Source of the DNA: Agrypnia vestita | Lineage: Eukaryota; Arthropoda; Insecta; Trichoptera; Phryganeidae | Reading direction: 5' to 3' | Length of the DNA stretch: 64,000 bases | NCBI GenBank assembly: GCA_016648135.1 | Contig: JADDOH010024897.1 | Location: forward strand, 1-64,000 | Shown: piece after piece, positions 1 to 10,479 of the stretch | How the letters are laid out: each line of letters begins with the position of its first letter | How positions within the stretch are numbered: the first letter of the stretch is position 1 | Made by a program: the position numbers and the translations under genes | Notes under the pieces: generated by a model | The model's input: the letters and a program-made list of their open reading frames with translations, nothing else | What the model was told of the DNA's origin: nothing | The model's database searches: none

Positions 1-2
1 AA

Positions 3-680
3 GTAGAAACGAAAACATCTCATTGGGTGCCCCCGGACTATGTTAACGACAACTACGAACCTTTAACCTACTCGGAAACGCCCCCCCACAATGAAGAAAG
101 GCGCGATTTTAACAAATTACGCGATGAAAATAGCTCGCTCAAGAAGCTATCGAGTGTAGGTGTAATAAATGCAGACACTATTTACGTTGCTACGGTCCCG
201 CGCTTGATGGCGGCTCCGGGAACCAGCTTCAAAGGTACGTTGATTAACAAAAACGTGCCTTACGCGAGTCACACCAGACGTCCTAAATCGCTCGCAGTTA
301 CTACCGAAAGTGGTGTAGCCAAAACGACGTTGGACGTTGCTAATTTAGAAACCACTACAATTAGTTTTATCGAATCTGTAATGAGCAGGAACGTGTCGAC
401 TAAGGAATCGAATAATTATAAAATAAAATCTGTAGATTTAGTAACAATCAGTGACAAAAGCTCCAACAGTGTGAAGTTTTCTTGTAACGGCAAGAAATAT
501 TTCAAATTTTACCCCGACAAAACAGATTGTAGGACGTTCCACTTCTGTTCACCAGGACTCAGTCCTCATCAAGTGCTGCAAATCGCGTTCGTGTGTGATG
601 CGGGATCATTCTTTAATCACAATTCCGTGAAATGTGTTCCTGAGAAGCCGAGTGACTGTGAACTCTATAGTGTTTTATGA
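3..680 (+). CDS. Chitin-binding (CBM14 / peritrophin-A) protein, 3' part
   Basis: The reading frame is open from base 3 to a stop at 678-680, about 225 residues, with no start codon or acceptor visible, so this is the 3' end of a gene entering from the left. The last ~65 residues hold six cysteines spaced C-x14-C-x5-C-x15-C-x12-C-x7-C with aromatic residues between the first two, the CBM14 (peritrophin-A) pattern. In this family the cysteines form three disulfides and the domain binds chitin in extracellular matrix such as cuticle or peritrophic membrane. The ~155 residues before it are polar and rich in Ser, Thr and Asn, like a linker, and are not recognised. Any signal peptide would lie upstream of the window. 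A polyA signal follows 48 bases after the stop. The domain call is firm; the exact gene is unknown. Confidence 0.85.
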   Translation, partial: VETKTSHWVPPDYVNDNYEPLTYSETPPHNEERRDFNKLRDENSSLKKLSSVGVINADTIYVATVPRLMAAPGTSFKGTLINKNVPYASHTRRPKSLAVTTESGVAKTTLDVANLETTTISFIESVMSRNVSTKESNNYKIKSVDLVTISDKSSNSVKFSCNGKKYFKFYPDKTDCRTFHFCSPGLSPHQVLQIAFVCDAGSFFNHNSVKCVPEKPSDCELYSVL

Positions 681-728
681 ACGCGGTTTAACGTGTCATG
701 TGATGAAGTTTATTTTAAACTTTATGTG

Positions 729-734
729 AATAAA
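729..734 (+). terminator. Polyadenylation signal AATAAA
   Basis: A canonical AATAAA lies 48 bases after the stop codon of the chitin-binding gene, in AT-rich sequence, a normal position for the cleavage/polyadenylation signal of that transcript. Confidence 0.6.
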
Positions 735-1621
735 TAATGGTTTTACATTATGTTTTTAACCCTTGTAAATTTGTAATTTGTTTAGGTTAATTTTAATTTC
801 GCTCTCTGTACGTGGTACAAGAAGATGTCCAATTGTGTTTGTGCCGTAAAATTAATTTATCTGTTTTTGTAATATCTGAGAACAGATTGATGTGACAGAT
901 TGAGGCACTCGGAGATCGACCACCGCGATCGAATCTGTACAGATGTTTTAACTTAAGCCAAATGTTCTTACCTGCACCGGAACAGACATTAAAGAGCCAG
1001 TTGTTTGATCAGGAGTACCTAAGGGTAATAGTTAAGAAAAATCATAAATCTTTGCATACTCCACCAATCAAAACACCCGTTTTAGGAAAAATCTATACTT
1101 TTTGCTAAACTATTATTCTAACTATTAATCAAATACCCGGCCCTTAATCTATTCGATCTGTTCTGTTGGTATCAATTTGGCACACTTTTCAATTTATCAA
1201 CAACAGTTGTTTCTGTGTTAACACGATCTACCGTAGCGCTATTATGAATTATAAACGTACGTTAATGTGATCGTACGTATGCGCTTAATCATGAGAAACG
1301 AATAACCTTGATAGATTGGAAATTGGCCGATTTATTTATGTACCTATATAATAATAATCTTTACACCCCACTACTACGTGATGGCTGTGAATCGCCACTG
1401 TTCACGTTAGCTCACTCCTACTCCGTGCTGGTCAACAAATGCTCAGTTATCTTGTACAAAACTGATTGTGTAAATAAACTACTTTCTATGACGAAGTTTC
1501 ATCATTGATTGCAAATATTTCAGCAATATTTATTCACTTCGAAGGATTGAGTGCTGCTGCGTCTATCCAGACCGATAGTACCTACCAATATATTTTTAAT
1601 TGCGTGCTATTTTAATGAAAA
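735..1621. other. Intergenic, no feature seen
   Basis: Downstream flank of the chitin-binding gene. A 66-codon ORF at 1308-1508 has no recognisable features and is not called. No repeats or RNA genes were noticed. Confidence 0.4.
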
Positions 1622-1665
1622 CGTTTAGTGTTTACTAAAATATATATTTTAGTAAACACTAAACG
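1622..1665. repeat. 44-bp perfect palindrome
   Basis: Two 22-base arms are exact reverse complements with no spacer; the centre is the TATATA core and the outer ends are CGTTTAG / CTAAACG. Symmetry ends at the flanking bases. It could be the relic of a very small foldback element or a cruciform-forming site. No protein-binding function is claimed. Confidence 0.9.
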
Positions 1666-2215
1666 ATTTCATTTTAAATGTTGCTCTGTACGCACGACGG
1701 CAAATAAAATGTCAAATGAGATCATTTATTTATTTTACTTAAAAGTTTGAGAATACACAATCCACAGCCAATAATTATGAACAACTCTGTAACGATTAAC
1801 TGTCACACGAGTATTGTAAATAAGTGACCAACAAATCCGGCACTGCATTGATATTCTCAAACAACTACATACAAATATATATTATAATAAATATATATGC
1901 GAATGTAGCGATACAAATTGAGCACATCAAAGAAATTGTTTTTCCTAACAATGTTTAATGTCAAGTAGGTATAAAATTTACTATTTAAATAGACTAATTC
2001 CATTATAGTAATGCATCCAATTGTATTTCCATGGTTTAATTATATTGGATGAACAATACCTAAACTATCCAAAAATGATTTATGAAAAAATTATTTGCTA
2101 TTTTTGTACAATATCATTTTTCGTATAAAGCAAATTATTGAAATTACCGAAAAAATATGCTGTTTTTTTACTTACCTCTTCACGAGCATCACACCATGAA
2201 ATATTATTCCTGATA
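1666..2215. other. AT-rich intergenic, nothing recognised
   Basis: No coding sequence, terminal repeats or RNA genes were seen. Confidence 0.4.
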
Positions 2216-3085
2216 ATGCCCAGGCAATGAAGGCCAAAAATGAGCTCATGCCGGAACAAATTAGAGACAAGCTGAATTTTTTCCAGTTGTTAGAACCTAA
2301 TTAGAGGAGTATTTCCTCAAAAGTCCCCGACCCTCCCCCTCGTGCTTCCTCCTCCGCCCCCTTTAAACATAAAATTCCAAGTTTTTGAGTTTTTGCTCAT
2401 ATCTCCGTCATTATTTAAAAAAAAATATATTTTTTACCGTTTTATTCCTTAAAATCTATTTTTTAAAAAAAGCTTATTTAACATTTTTCTGTAAACATAA
2501 TACTTTCATGAGAATTCTCTAAAATACTTGAAATTTTTACTAAAATAAAATTTCACGCTTTTTAGTTATGGCCCATATTCTCTTAATATTTAAGCAAAAT
2601 TCTTTTTTTTACCTTTTTATTCCTTAACATCTATTCTTTGAAAAAGCTTATTTAACATTTTTCTGTAAACATAATATTTTCATGAGAATTCATAAAAAAA
2701 GTTAAAAAATTTATTTAAAAAATTTCTGGTTTTTGAGTTACCGCTCATATTTTCGTTATCCCTTTAGCCCAGGCAATAAAGGTTTTTTGTCTAAAGAAAG
2801 AAGAGACGAGCTAAAATTTTTCCAGTTGTTAGAACCTAATTAGAGGAGTATTTCCTCAACTGTCCCCGCCCCTCCCCCTTGTTCTCCCTCCCCCACCCCC
2901 CCCTTAAACATCAATTTCTCAAGACTTTTTATTATCGCTCATATCTCCCTCATTATTTAAGCAAAATTAATATTTTTTACTGTTTTATTCTTTAACAACT
3001 AATCTTTAAAAAATATAATAGGTACAACATTTTTTTGTAAACAATAGTTTTATGAGAATTCACTGAAATAGTTAAAATTTTCGCT
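2216..3085. repeat. Degenerate direct-repeat block
   Basis: Two copies about 550 bp apart (from ~2216 and ~2765) share the core TAGAGGAGTATTTCCTCAA, a C-rich tract, a 'CTCATATCTCC' segment and a tail ending CATGAGAATTC. A third partial unit (~2575-2710) repeats only the tail with TTTTTCTGTAAACATAAT. The array has diverged by point changes and small indels and has no coding potential. It may be a local tandem satellite or repeated insertion of one short element. Confidence 0.7.
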
Positions 3086-3616
3086 TTTTATATGAATTTA
3101 TTCGAAATATATTATACATATACCTACACACTTAATCATCATTAATTTTCAAAAAGTCACTAAAACAGACTAAATAATTAACATGATTTGATATTAATCA
3201 GATTAAGATTATTACTTTTAATATTGCATATTTCCATAACTATTGATCAAGGCAGGAATCCACCAGGAAGTATTGTGAACTAGCTCTGTTACACCCTCTA
3301 TGTATAAACAGTATGCGACCACAGGGCCTAGCATCAAGCAGACCTAAGACGTAAGCCGCGAAACGCCCACCATCGGCTGCTAATGGTCACGTAGCAGCTA
3401 CTGTCGGCCGCAAGATCAATACCAATACCATACCGATCAATACCAGAATATTAAAAACCCAGGTTATTATAATTTCGATTATTGCGGTTTCCTATTTTTG
3501 GCGGATTCCACTTCGATACCGCAATCGATTTTTGTGATATTTTGCAGGTGTCAAACTATGTGTAAACACCTATGTACCACGACGAGGAAAAAAATTAAAT
3601 TGAAAGATCAATAGGT
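3086..3616. other. AT-rich spacer with a foldback-MITE end
   Basis: At ~3222-3302 a short piece (CATAACTATTGAT ... ACACCCTCTATGTATA) resembles the right end of the foldback family best seen at 52010-52465. The rest is unrecognised. Confidence 0.4.
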
Positions 3617-3670
3617 ACAGTCCATTCACTTTAGGTAAGCCTTTTGCATTAGTGTGAGTAATACCCTCTG

Positions 3671-4461
3671 TAAGGCGTCTGATACACATGCTTCTTTAGT
3701 GGCACGTGAGCATGCGCAGTATCGACTTTGACAGTGGCATGCTTATTAGTGGCATGTGTGTACGCACATTGCTAGAAATGAGCATGCCACCTAGTGGCAT
3801 GCTCAAAAATCAACCGCCGGTTGATTTATAAGCATGCCACTGTCATTCACCGTAGAGAAGGGGTATCTTTGGAGCATGTGTGAACAGACTTGCTTATTTA
3901 TGAGCATGCTTATGTCATTCGCGGGCTTCGCGACTAGTATTATCGATGCGATCTTCTCAGTCCGCGACAGATGAAACAAATATGGCGCGTTGGGGAGATG
4001 ATAAAACATTACTTTTCGTAACTTATTATAGGAATCACGAATGTCTGTGGAATACTCGGTCACCGTTGTGTAAAAATAATATAGTGAGAAATAATGTTTA
4101 CGAAACTTTATTAATAGGCATGAATGATTCAAATCTTACAATAAAAATTATATAAACTAAAATCAAAAATGTGCGGATGGAAACTCGGGAACTTTTTTGA
4201 TTTATTGGTTCACTTGAATTTTCTATTTCAGTTTGCAAAGTTTCCATTTTGAACAAGAGCGTCTCTATTCTATGACAAGAGCATGCCACTAATAAGCATG
4301 TGTGTTTGATTGTTAGCTTTGGGCTTTGGGCATGCTTATTTGATGAGCATGCCACTAATAAGCATGCCAGTAATGAGCAAGTGTGTACAGTTGTTAGGGC
4401 ATGCTTATTAGTGGCATGCTCATTAGCATGCCAGTAAAGAAGCATGTGTATCTGTACCTTA
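3671..4461. mobile_element. Nested inverted-repeat element with GCATGCCAC palindromes and a MADF fragment
   Basis: The ends share GATACACATGCTTCTTTA in inverted orientation (3681-3698 and 4435-4452, one-base offset possible) next to TAAGG / CCTTA. Both flanks inside carry many copies of AGCATGCCACT and its complement in both directions (about 3700-3850 and 4275-4440). The unique centre encodes a MADF-like fragment. MADF proteins are known partners of PIF/Harbinger transposases in insects, which hints at that superfamily, but no DDE ORF remains. Confidence 0.6.
3979..4155 (+). pseudogene. MADF-domain fragment
   Basis: This stretch of a 69-codon frame reads with the MADF pattern: a start of type ARWGDDKTLLFVTYYRNHECLW, in which the hydrophobic helix is followed by the diagnostic YRNHECLWN, then SPLCKNN and NVYETL, matching the usual 'xxCLWxxxxxxYKNxxxRxxAWxxI' layout. 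MADF domains are DNA-binding Myb-like folds found in insect regulators and in the second protein of PIF/Harbinger transposons. Only about 50 residues remain, with no C-terminal half, so it is most likely a transposon-derived relic. Its place inside inverted repeats supports that. Confidence 0.5.
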
Positions 4462-4564
4462 ACACGTAAATTGTGAAATTGTATTCGTTTTTTAAACCAA
4501 CTTCATTGGCCGCTCCAATAAGCGGTCGTTTCTTTGTTTAATATTAATCACGAATATTTTTAAA

Positions 4565-4717
4565 CTAGAAAAGAAGAAATCGCTTTCAGATCAAACAAAG
4601 GAGATTGTTTTAAATGTATATAAATATCTCGAAGAATTATATAAAGATAAGTTATATGAAGATAAAATGGAAAAAGTTGATAAAATAACCATCAGCGAAT
4701 GGAAGAATGTTTGCTGA
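4565..4717 (+). pseudogene. Transposase N-terminal helix-turn-helix fragment
   Basis: An open stretch of 50 codons begins with a basic run and SDQTKEIVLNVYKYLEEL and ends at TGA 4715-4717. This resembles the N-terminal helix of a widespread insect and nematode transposon-derived family (basic start, then 'xEIIxNVxxYFEEE'). The DDE catalytic part is absent. A possible acidic, Ser/Asp-rich C-terminal tail lies at ~4798-4850 (ending NDYSLSD). It is a non-functional relic inside the 3617-5557 element. Confidence 0.35.
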
Positions 4718-5889
4718 CACACAAAAGGAATTGAAACTGAGCACGCGACGAAGGATATTGAATGGATGAAGTCACAGAATTTAATCAATTTAATATGAAT
4801 TTAGACGAGAATTCGGAGTCCGATACAAACGATTATAGTTTATCTGATTAAAATTAACTATAAGAATTCGAAATTATTTAACCACAATTATACCCGCTTA
4901 CATATTTATTTAAAAGCCATAATCCGTCAAAAATAACGTAATTTTATTATATATTTCGGTCGCCAGTTAAGACTGTGAGAACAGCGCTATCCAGAGTAGC
5001 GTAGCTCCTTGATTACATTAGTGATGGAAATAAAATAGAGAATTTTGCTTTTTTTGCTTATTATTATTTGGCAGCGTTAGTGATGAATATTGTTGCATAG
5101 AGAATGATATATTTTGATTAATAATAATGACATATGCCTTACAATAGTGGATACACTTACAAGTTTTAATTATACTTAAACTGAAATATTTAAAACAATC
5201 ATGAAATTAAAAAAAATCTAATTCAGAGTATTTTATTAAAAAAACATAAAGTCAATGTCTTTATTTTATTTAACAATTTTGAAATCATACTAATTTTGAA
5301 AACGAAATTAGATAAGTTATTGGATTCTAGTTGCGGTTACGAATAGATTTCTAAATAATAATTATTTGGGGAATAAAAAAATTAAATATATTTTTTTTAT
5401 AATACATGTATGCTAATTTCAGGTTAAGAAAATAAAATACAATTTATATATTTTTTTGCGTCTATCATTTACTCAAAAAAAAGAATGTTACGAGATTTTG
5501 TAAGCGGACTGTTACTCACACTAATGCAAAAGGCTTACCTAAAGTGACTCTACCTGTGGTTGGGCGCGTTATCGACTGGGGCACGTTAGCCTGATTTACC
5601 CTACATTCGATCATATTCTGAAAATCCACCAAGAATTTATGCACGATGTAAAAATAGAAAAATCAAGTGATGTAGTTACAAATATCTCAAGCTCTTTATT
5701 AATACTGGCTTGTTACAAAGTTCAAAGGAGTACAGGTTTGTTATCTGCTGGCACGTACACAGTACTCCCGCCAATGCAATTTTATTATACAGCGTGTATA
5801 AAAAAATCGTCGTTTTATATTATTTTAACCAATTAAAAATGCAATGTTTTTAAAGATTTTTAAAGGCGATTAGTATAACAATCTGTGCT

Positions 5890-6185
5890 ATTCTGGAAAT
5901 AGCAATATTGAGATGTCAAATCTTTATCCCGTGTATAACATTGTGTTGCCGCCAATTTCGATGTTTTTAGTTTGACATGTTTGAAATTAATGATTTCAAT
6001 CAGAAAGCTCTAACGCGTAGGTAAACAAACCTTAAGTTATTCACAATTATGAATAATGAGCTTTCTAATTGATTAAATTCATTCATTTCAAACCTGTCAA
6101 ACATAAAACTTCAAAAAAACGGCGTCACAATGTTATACAATAACTGTCAAGATACAGAAATGGCAATATTACTAATTTCAGAATA
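5890..6185. mobile_element. Foldback MITE (ATTCTGAAAATAGCAAT family)
   Basis: The ends ATTCTGGAAATAGCAATATT and its diverged complement at ~6160-6185 (TGGCAATATTACTAATTTC, AGAAT) are inverted. Inner parts also pair (ACATTGTGTTGCCGCC against GGCGTCACAATGTTATA, and GTTTGACATG against CTGTCAAACAT). The element is ~296 bp and non-coding. Related half-copies occur at 23112-23300 and 28466-28527. Confidence 0.7.
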
Positions 6186-6353
6186 CGGATGAATGTTTGT
6201 TTTAATTGCCACATAATCTACTTTTATCAAAGGTCGTTATATTAAACCACCGTTTTTAAAATCTTTGAGTCAATTGGGTGGGTCGTGTATAAAATAAAAA
6301 AAACGATGGGATATTCTAAGAAATATAATATTTATTTTGTTACATTATTGTTT

Positions 6354-6479
6354 CTAATCAGAATCGCAAATCAATTCTTCTACGCCGCTTAAATCGTCAC
6401 TAGAAGAATCTGATGATTCACTATCTGAATGTCCTACTCTTATTATAAGCCCACTAGTGAAATTATCCAGTTTTGGTTC
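6354..6479 (-). pseudogene. Acidic C-terminal tail of a transposon-derived protein
   Basis: On the minus strand 41 codons run from EPKLDNFTSGLIIRVGHSDS into a tail of Ser, Asp and Glu (ESSDSSSDD, then a terminal ICDSD and TAG). Such 'IIxVGxSDSxSD...' tails are typical of the last exon of insect DDE-type transposon proteins. No upstream catalytic part was found nearby. The family call rests on this tail only. Confidence 0.35.
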
Positions 6480-8544
6480 GAGTTCTATATATTATTCCTC
6501 GTGTTGTCATTTAATTACGTCATTTATATAAAACTACGTCTTGCCAATAGTATGACATAATTTACTGGAATCGAAAGACAGAATTTACTAAGATATTATA
6601 GAATATGTGCCGATTACCGCGGCACGTATGAAAACAAACTCCACAATTGATTCGATAAAAAATGGTAAACAAGTGTTTACCAAATTCTAATTATTATCAT
6701 TAGATAAATCTCAACTAAGCGCACTTTTCCTAATGTTTTCCAGCATGTCAGATAAAACCAAACAGGGAATAAAACAAAACATTACGCTGTATTTCGTAAT
6801 AGTAGTAAAAACAAAACAATAACAATCTCTGTCACGGTCATAAGCTTAACCGCGTGCGAGAGAGACCGAGAGATTTTTCAAAATGCGTATTCAGTGCGAC
6901 GTCACCCCGTGCACTTGCGCGGGTGACGGGAAATATGTGTACATGCCAGCTTTAGTTAACCGACCTGTAGGCAACCATTATGCGTAATATAAAGTATTAT
7001 GTCAAAAATTTTAATCCATATATTAAATTCTAACATCAAATATCAGTATTATGTATATAGTTACATGACAATTTAGGACCACAATCCACTAAGATGGTAG
7101 ATTTCTTGGCTAGCGCGCAAGAGGTGCCGATCTCGATACTCGACGTCTCCAAAATCTCTATGATATCAAAATATTTTGAAGGCGCCTGATATTGATTCTG
7201 AAATCGGTAAAATGTGAAAATATAAACACAAGGTAAAAATGAGACTGTATAAAAATATTACGAAATTTTCTAATACTGTTATCGTGATAATTTTACTAAG
7301 GGGCCTACTGACGAAACTCTATTGTCTACAATTTACATATGTATATATTATTGAGATATAAACATTTAAATATAATATACATTTTTATTAAAATTCTTTT
7401 ATTTACGTGATTCTTATATATAATATTTTCCGCATCCTTTAAATTTATTGTGTTCACTCTTTACAAATTCGATTCAAAGCTTTACTAAAGTATTAGGAGA
7501 GCTTCCCAAGCAGAAAATTCAAAATGGGTTCTTCTCCATCAGGCTGTCAAACAATCTGTCGTATTCTGAAAATTACAAGATTGACAAAATACAGAATGTT
7601 AAATATTACTTTTTTTTAAAATATAACATTCTTTAATGTCCAAATTGTGATAAGTTGATTATTTATTGTGTCTAAATTGTGATAGGTTAGTTAATAATTA
7701 TAAAGCTACAAACTTAAGCTAGTAACTTTGTAAAATCGTTTTTTGATACAAGCTGGACATTCAAGAATGCCTCTTGAGCCACCAGCAAATTGTGAAAAGA
7801 AAATTGCTTCTCTTGACTCACTGGTATGAGTGTGATTAGAATTTGATGATATCTGTGATTGAAAAATGTGACCGTGATCACTTTTTACAGTGTACGAAAT
7901 TACAGTATACGAAATAAACTAAAATTAGTGCCTAAACACATCTTAATTATTCAAGTAAGTCTTCCTTTGTCTAAAAATCATTTTTGATTCACAATTTCCT
8001 GGTATAAAATGTAAATAAAATGAAAATATAATACACCACGTACAAAGTAAACTAATACAATATGCATTTTGTATGGCAATATTTTCGGAGAAGGAACACG
8101 AATCGTGAAACTTTCAGATACTCTATCACTGACAGTGATTTTTACTTAAATATATCAGTATTTTAATTTAAACTAAATTAAACTTAGTAACGCACACACG
8201 TTGAGTTAATTTAACACGACTATAGTGTCGAGAGGAGCAGTCCCTCTAATCATTAGGTGTAATTTATAACTAACCTAAATACAGAAATTATAAAAATTAT
8301 ATTCGGTTATATTTAAAATTATATAAAATTATATTTACTATCCGGCCAGATACCGGAAGTACCTCAATATCCGGCAGATACCGGATATTCATTAATCTGC
8401 AAAAAAAAAATTAACACCTTAAAATTGATTTATTGATAAAAGATTCTTGTAAGCAAACAAAATTAGTAGTTAAACAACTACATAGATTAAACAATCCATA
8501 AATTAAATTTTCACACGAAGCAAACACATTGTGGTGCGACATAA
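6480..8544. other. AT-rich intergenic, only short repeats
   Basis: No gene supported. At 8340-8393 the motif ATCCGGC-AGATACCGGA occurs twice in a degenerate form, as in termini of some hAT-type elements, but no partner end was identified. Confidence 0.4.
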
Positions 8545-8591
8545 TATCTTTAAATAAAATAACTTTTTGTTTAACACCACTTTATTGAGTT

Positions 8592-8636
8592 AAAACCAAC
8601 TAGTTTCGACTCACAACTGAGTCTTCATCAGGGTTC
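8592..8636 (-). ncRNA. Hammerhead-ribozyme-like motif, left arm
   Basis: On the minus strand the order is GAACC, CTGATGA, A, GACTCA-GTTG-TGAGTC (perfect 6-bp stem II with a 4-base loop), GAAA, CTAGTT, GGTTTT. GAACC can pair with GGTTT as stem I. Stem III would be only about 2 bp, as in other Penelope-type motifs. One extra A sits between the CTGATGA core and stem II, so catalytic activity is uncertain. Confidence 0.6.
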
Positions 8637-8669
8637 AGATATTAACTAAATAAAAACAGAATTACGAAC

Positions 8670-9553
8670 TAGGGATGGGCGTTGAATGGACGAACTAGTT
8701 GAAATCAACCGTTGACGTTGCATCGACGCGTCGACCGTTTACGTTTATCGCATGGACTAGTTGAATTCGTAGACGGTGGACAGCGGACGCCGTGGTCGAG
8801 CGAGAGCAAGACAAAACGTCTCCGTTTATTTCTCTCTCATCTCTCGCTGTCGACTTGTAGATGCCATAGACGTCATAGACGGCTCGACGGGTAATTTCAT
8901 TTCAATTCTAAAGTACACTACCATAGAGTGCAGATCTGTGTACACGAACTATGACTAGAGATTTGAAATTTGAATGCATGCGTAGGGCGAGATAGGCTTA
9001 ATAAGCTATTATCTATTATTTTTTACTTGATTTTTTGTGATGTCACGTGCGACGATTCGGTGAATTCCCAATTTTACGCTGTATAAAATAAAACAATTCT
9101 GTTTAATTATTTTATTTTTTATTGAACTAATAATTTTATGCTTACACCTGATATTTGTTGTGTATACCTACTTCTTTCTTTATTATATATAGAAAGAAGT
9201 ATATAAAACAATATGTAAAAGCCTATAATGTGCGTAAACAAATAAATAATAAAATATTTCTTTTTACATATAAGCACAAGTAGCGGTTTTACTTTCCCCG
9301 AAACTATATTCCTTCAAACTTCTTTAAATTTTGAAAATTAACGTCATAAAAATAGCCAACGGCTGAGCCGTCGAGAAGCGTCGTGTTGAACCGTAGACAG
9401 TTGACCATCGTCCCGATGTTTAGACAGAACGTCCGCGTAACGAAGTTGACGCGTCAACTAGTTGACGAATTCAACTAGTTGATCGTCTCGTCGATGGATG
9501 GACGTGGACGGTCTCGTTTCGTCGACGGTAAATACGTCGACGACCCATCCCTA
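8670..9553. mobile_element. hAT-type non-autonomous element, 884 bp
   Basis: Termini TAGGGATGGG and CCCATCCCTA are inverted and are flanked by an exact 8-bp duplication TTACGAAC (8662-8669 and 9554-9561). Inside are GACGCGTCGAC-like inverted motifs near both ends and no transposase. The 8-bp duplication and TAGGG start are the hAT signature. It interrupts the left arm of the Penelope-like element, which gives the insertion order. Confidence 0.85.
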
Positions 9554-9609
9554 TTACGAACAATTAAGAAAGCATTAAGGGAAGAAAGAGACAGAACGTC
9601 AACTGGACT

Positions 9610-9849
9610 ACACGATAAATCTAGTTGCTTATTTAGTAAATATTTTTTATTTGTTTTTAAAGATTTTTTTATTTCTAAAGCTTCTAAATTATTGAGACGA
9701 ATACCTATGTCATTTCTGTGAAGTACATCTACACCCGAAGATTGGTCAAATGTGTGTTTTTTTTCTATTAAATGAATTGCAAATTCTGAATAGCCTACAC
9801 TATTTAAACATCTTTTATGTTCAATGACTCTTGTATTTATATTTCTAGC
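9610..9849 (-). pseudogene. Penelope-like GIY-YIG endonuclease C-terminal fragment
   Basis: About 80 minus-strand codons read ARNINTRVIEHKRCLNS, then FAIHLIEKKHTFD, then DVLHRND and RLNNLEALEI. This is the pattern of the Penelope C-terminal GIY-YIG nuclease: 'NLxTRxxEHxR', a His in AxHxxxxxHxFD, then 'RLxLEAxxI' with the metal-binding Glu. The reverse transcriptase that should precede it is missing, so this is a 5'-truncated copy. Its direction makes the left arm the natural 3' end, with the right arm an inverted add-on. Confidence 0.6.
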
Positions 9850-10017
9850 CTATTTCTATTTATATTCCAGTTATAGATATATTCCCCTTCCAATTAACTA
9901 CACCCACCCACACCCACTCTCTTTCCCTCAACCCCCACCACAGTTGACATTCTGTCTCTTTCTTCCCTTAATGCTTTCTTAATTGTTCGTAATTCTGTTT
10001 TTATTTAGTTAATATCT

Positions 10018-10062
10018 GAACCCTGATGAAGACTCAGTTGTGAGTCGAAACTAGTTGGTTTT
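10018..10062 (+). ncRNA. Hammerhead-ribozyme-like motif, right arm
   Basis: Identical in layout to the left-arm copy but on the plus strand: GAACC 10018-10022, CTGATGA 10023-10029, stem II 10031-10046, GAAA 10047-10050, then GTT and the stem I partner GGTTTT. The two copies have kept the paired bases. Confidence 0.6.
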
Positions 10063-10479
10063 AACTCAATAAAGTGGTGTTAAACAAAAAGTTATTTTAT
10101 TTAAAGATAATCCATAAATTATTTAGTTCAAAATTAAGAAAGTCAAATTGTGATGAATGAACACTCGTTTCTTTGCATTTCAAGGCAATAAACTATTGTG
10201 CTTGTTTTCCTAATCTTGACAGGGTTCAGAAAATAATCTTTCGTTATATACAATACTAGAAGGAGATGAAGGATGAAACGACGAAACAATGCGCGTATTC
10301 CTCACGGAAATAAGCGAATTTAACAATGCGCAGTTCCCCGTACTTCAGCTCGAAGCGCACACCGAAGCTGTACTACGACCAAATCGAACAAATGCCGGTA
10401 GACGGTGGTGGCGCTGAAGTTCGCTTCAGTGCAAAGCGAAAAAGCCCGTGGAGAAGTCCAAATCGTAGTCCAGTGTCAC

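Larger units (their letters stand above)
3617..5557. mobile_element. 1.9-kb DNA transposon relic with ~35-bp terminal inverted repeats
   Basis: Bases 3627-3661 and 5512-5546 are near-perfect inverted copies of each other (CACTTTAGGTAAGCC ... GTGTGAGTAA and its complement). Between them lie a second, nested inverted-repeat element (3671-4461), a transposase N-terminal-like ORF fragment (4565-4717) and an acidic tail-like ORF ending near 4850. The whole looks like a decayed cut-and-paste transposon that was itself invaded. No clear target duplication was found. Confidence 0.65.
8545..10122. mobile_element. Penelope-like element with inverted ends, 5'-truncated
   Basis: The arm 8545-8669, continued at 9562-9606, is inverted relative to 9940-10115. 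Each arm contains a hammerhead-like fold and the sequence AACTCAATAAAGTGGTGTT. Between the arms, minus-strand codons (9610-9849) match a Penelope GIY-YIG endonuclease C-terminus. An ATCCATAAATTA motif occurs at about 8500 and again at about 10110, so it may be the target duplication. Penelope-like elements are known for hammerhead motifs and for 5'-truncated copies with inverted end fragments, which fits. The left arm is split by a later hAT-type insertion. Confidence 0.75.

Noticed and set aside
4098..4445. 115-codon minus ORF rich in His, Ala and Cys
   Set aside because: It is a translation of the GCATGCCACT palindromic repeats and not a gene.
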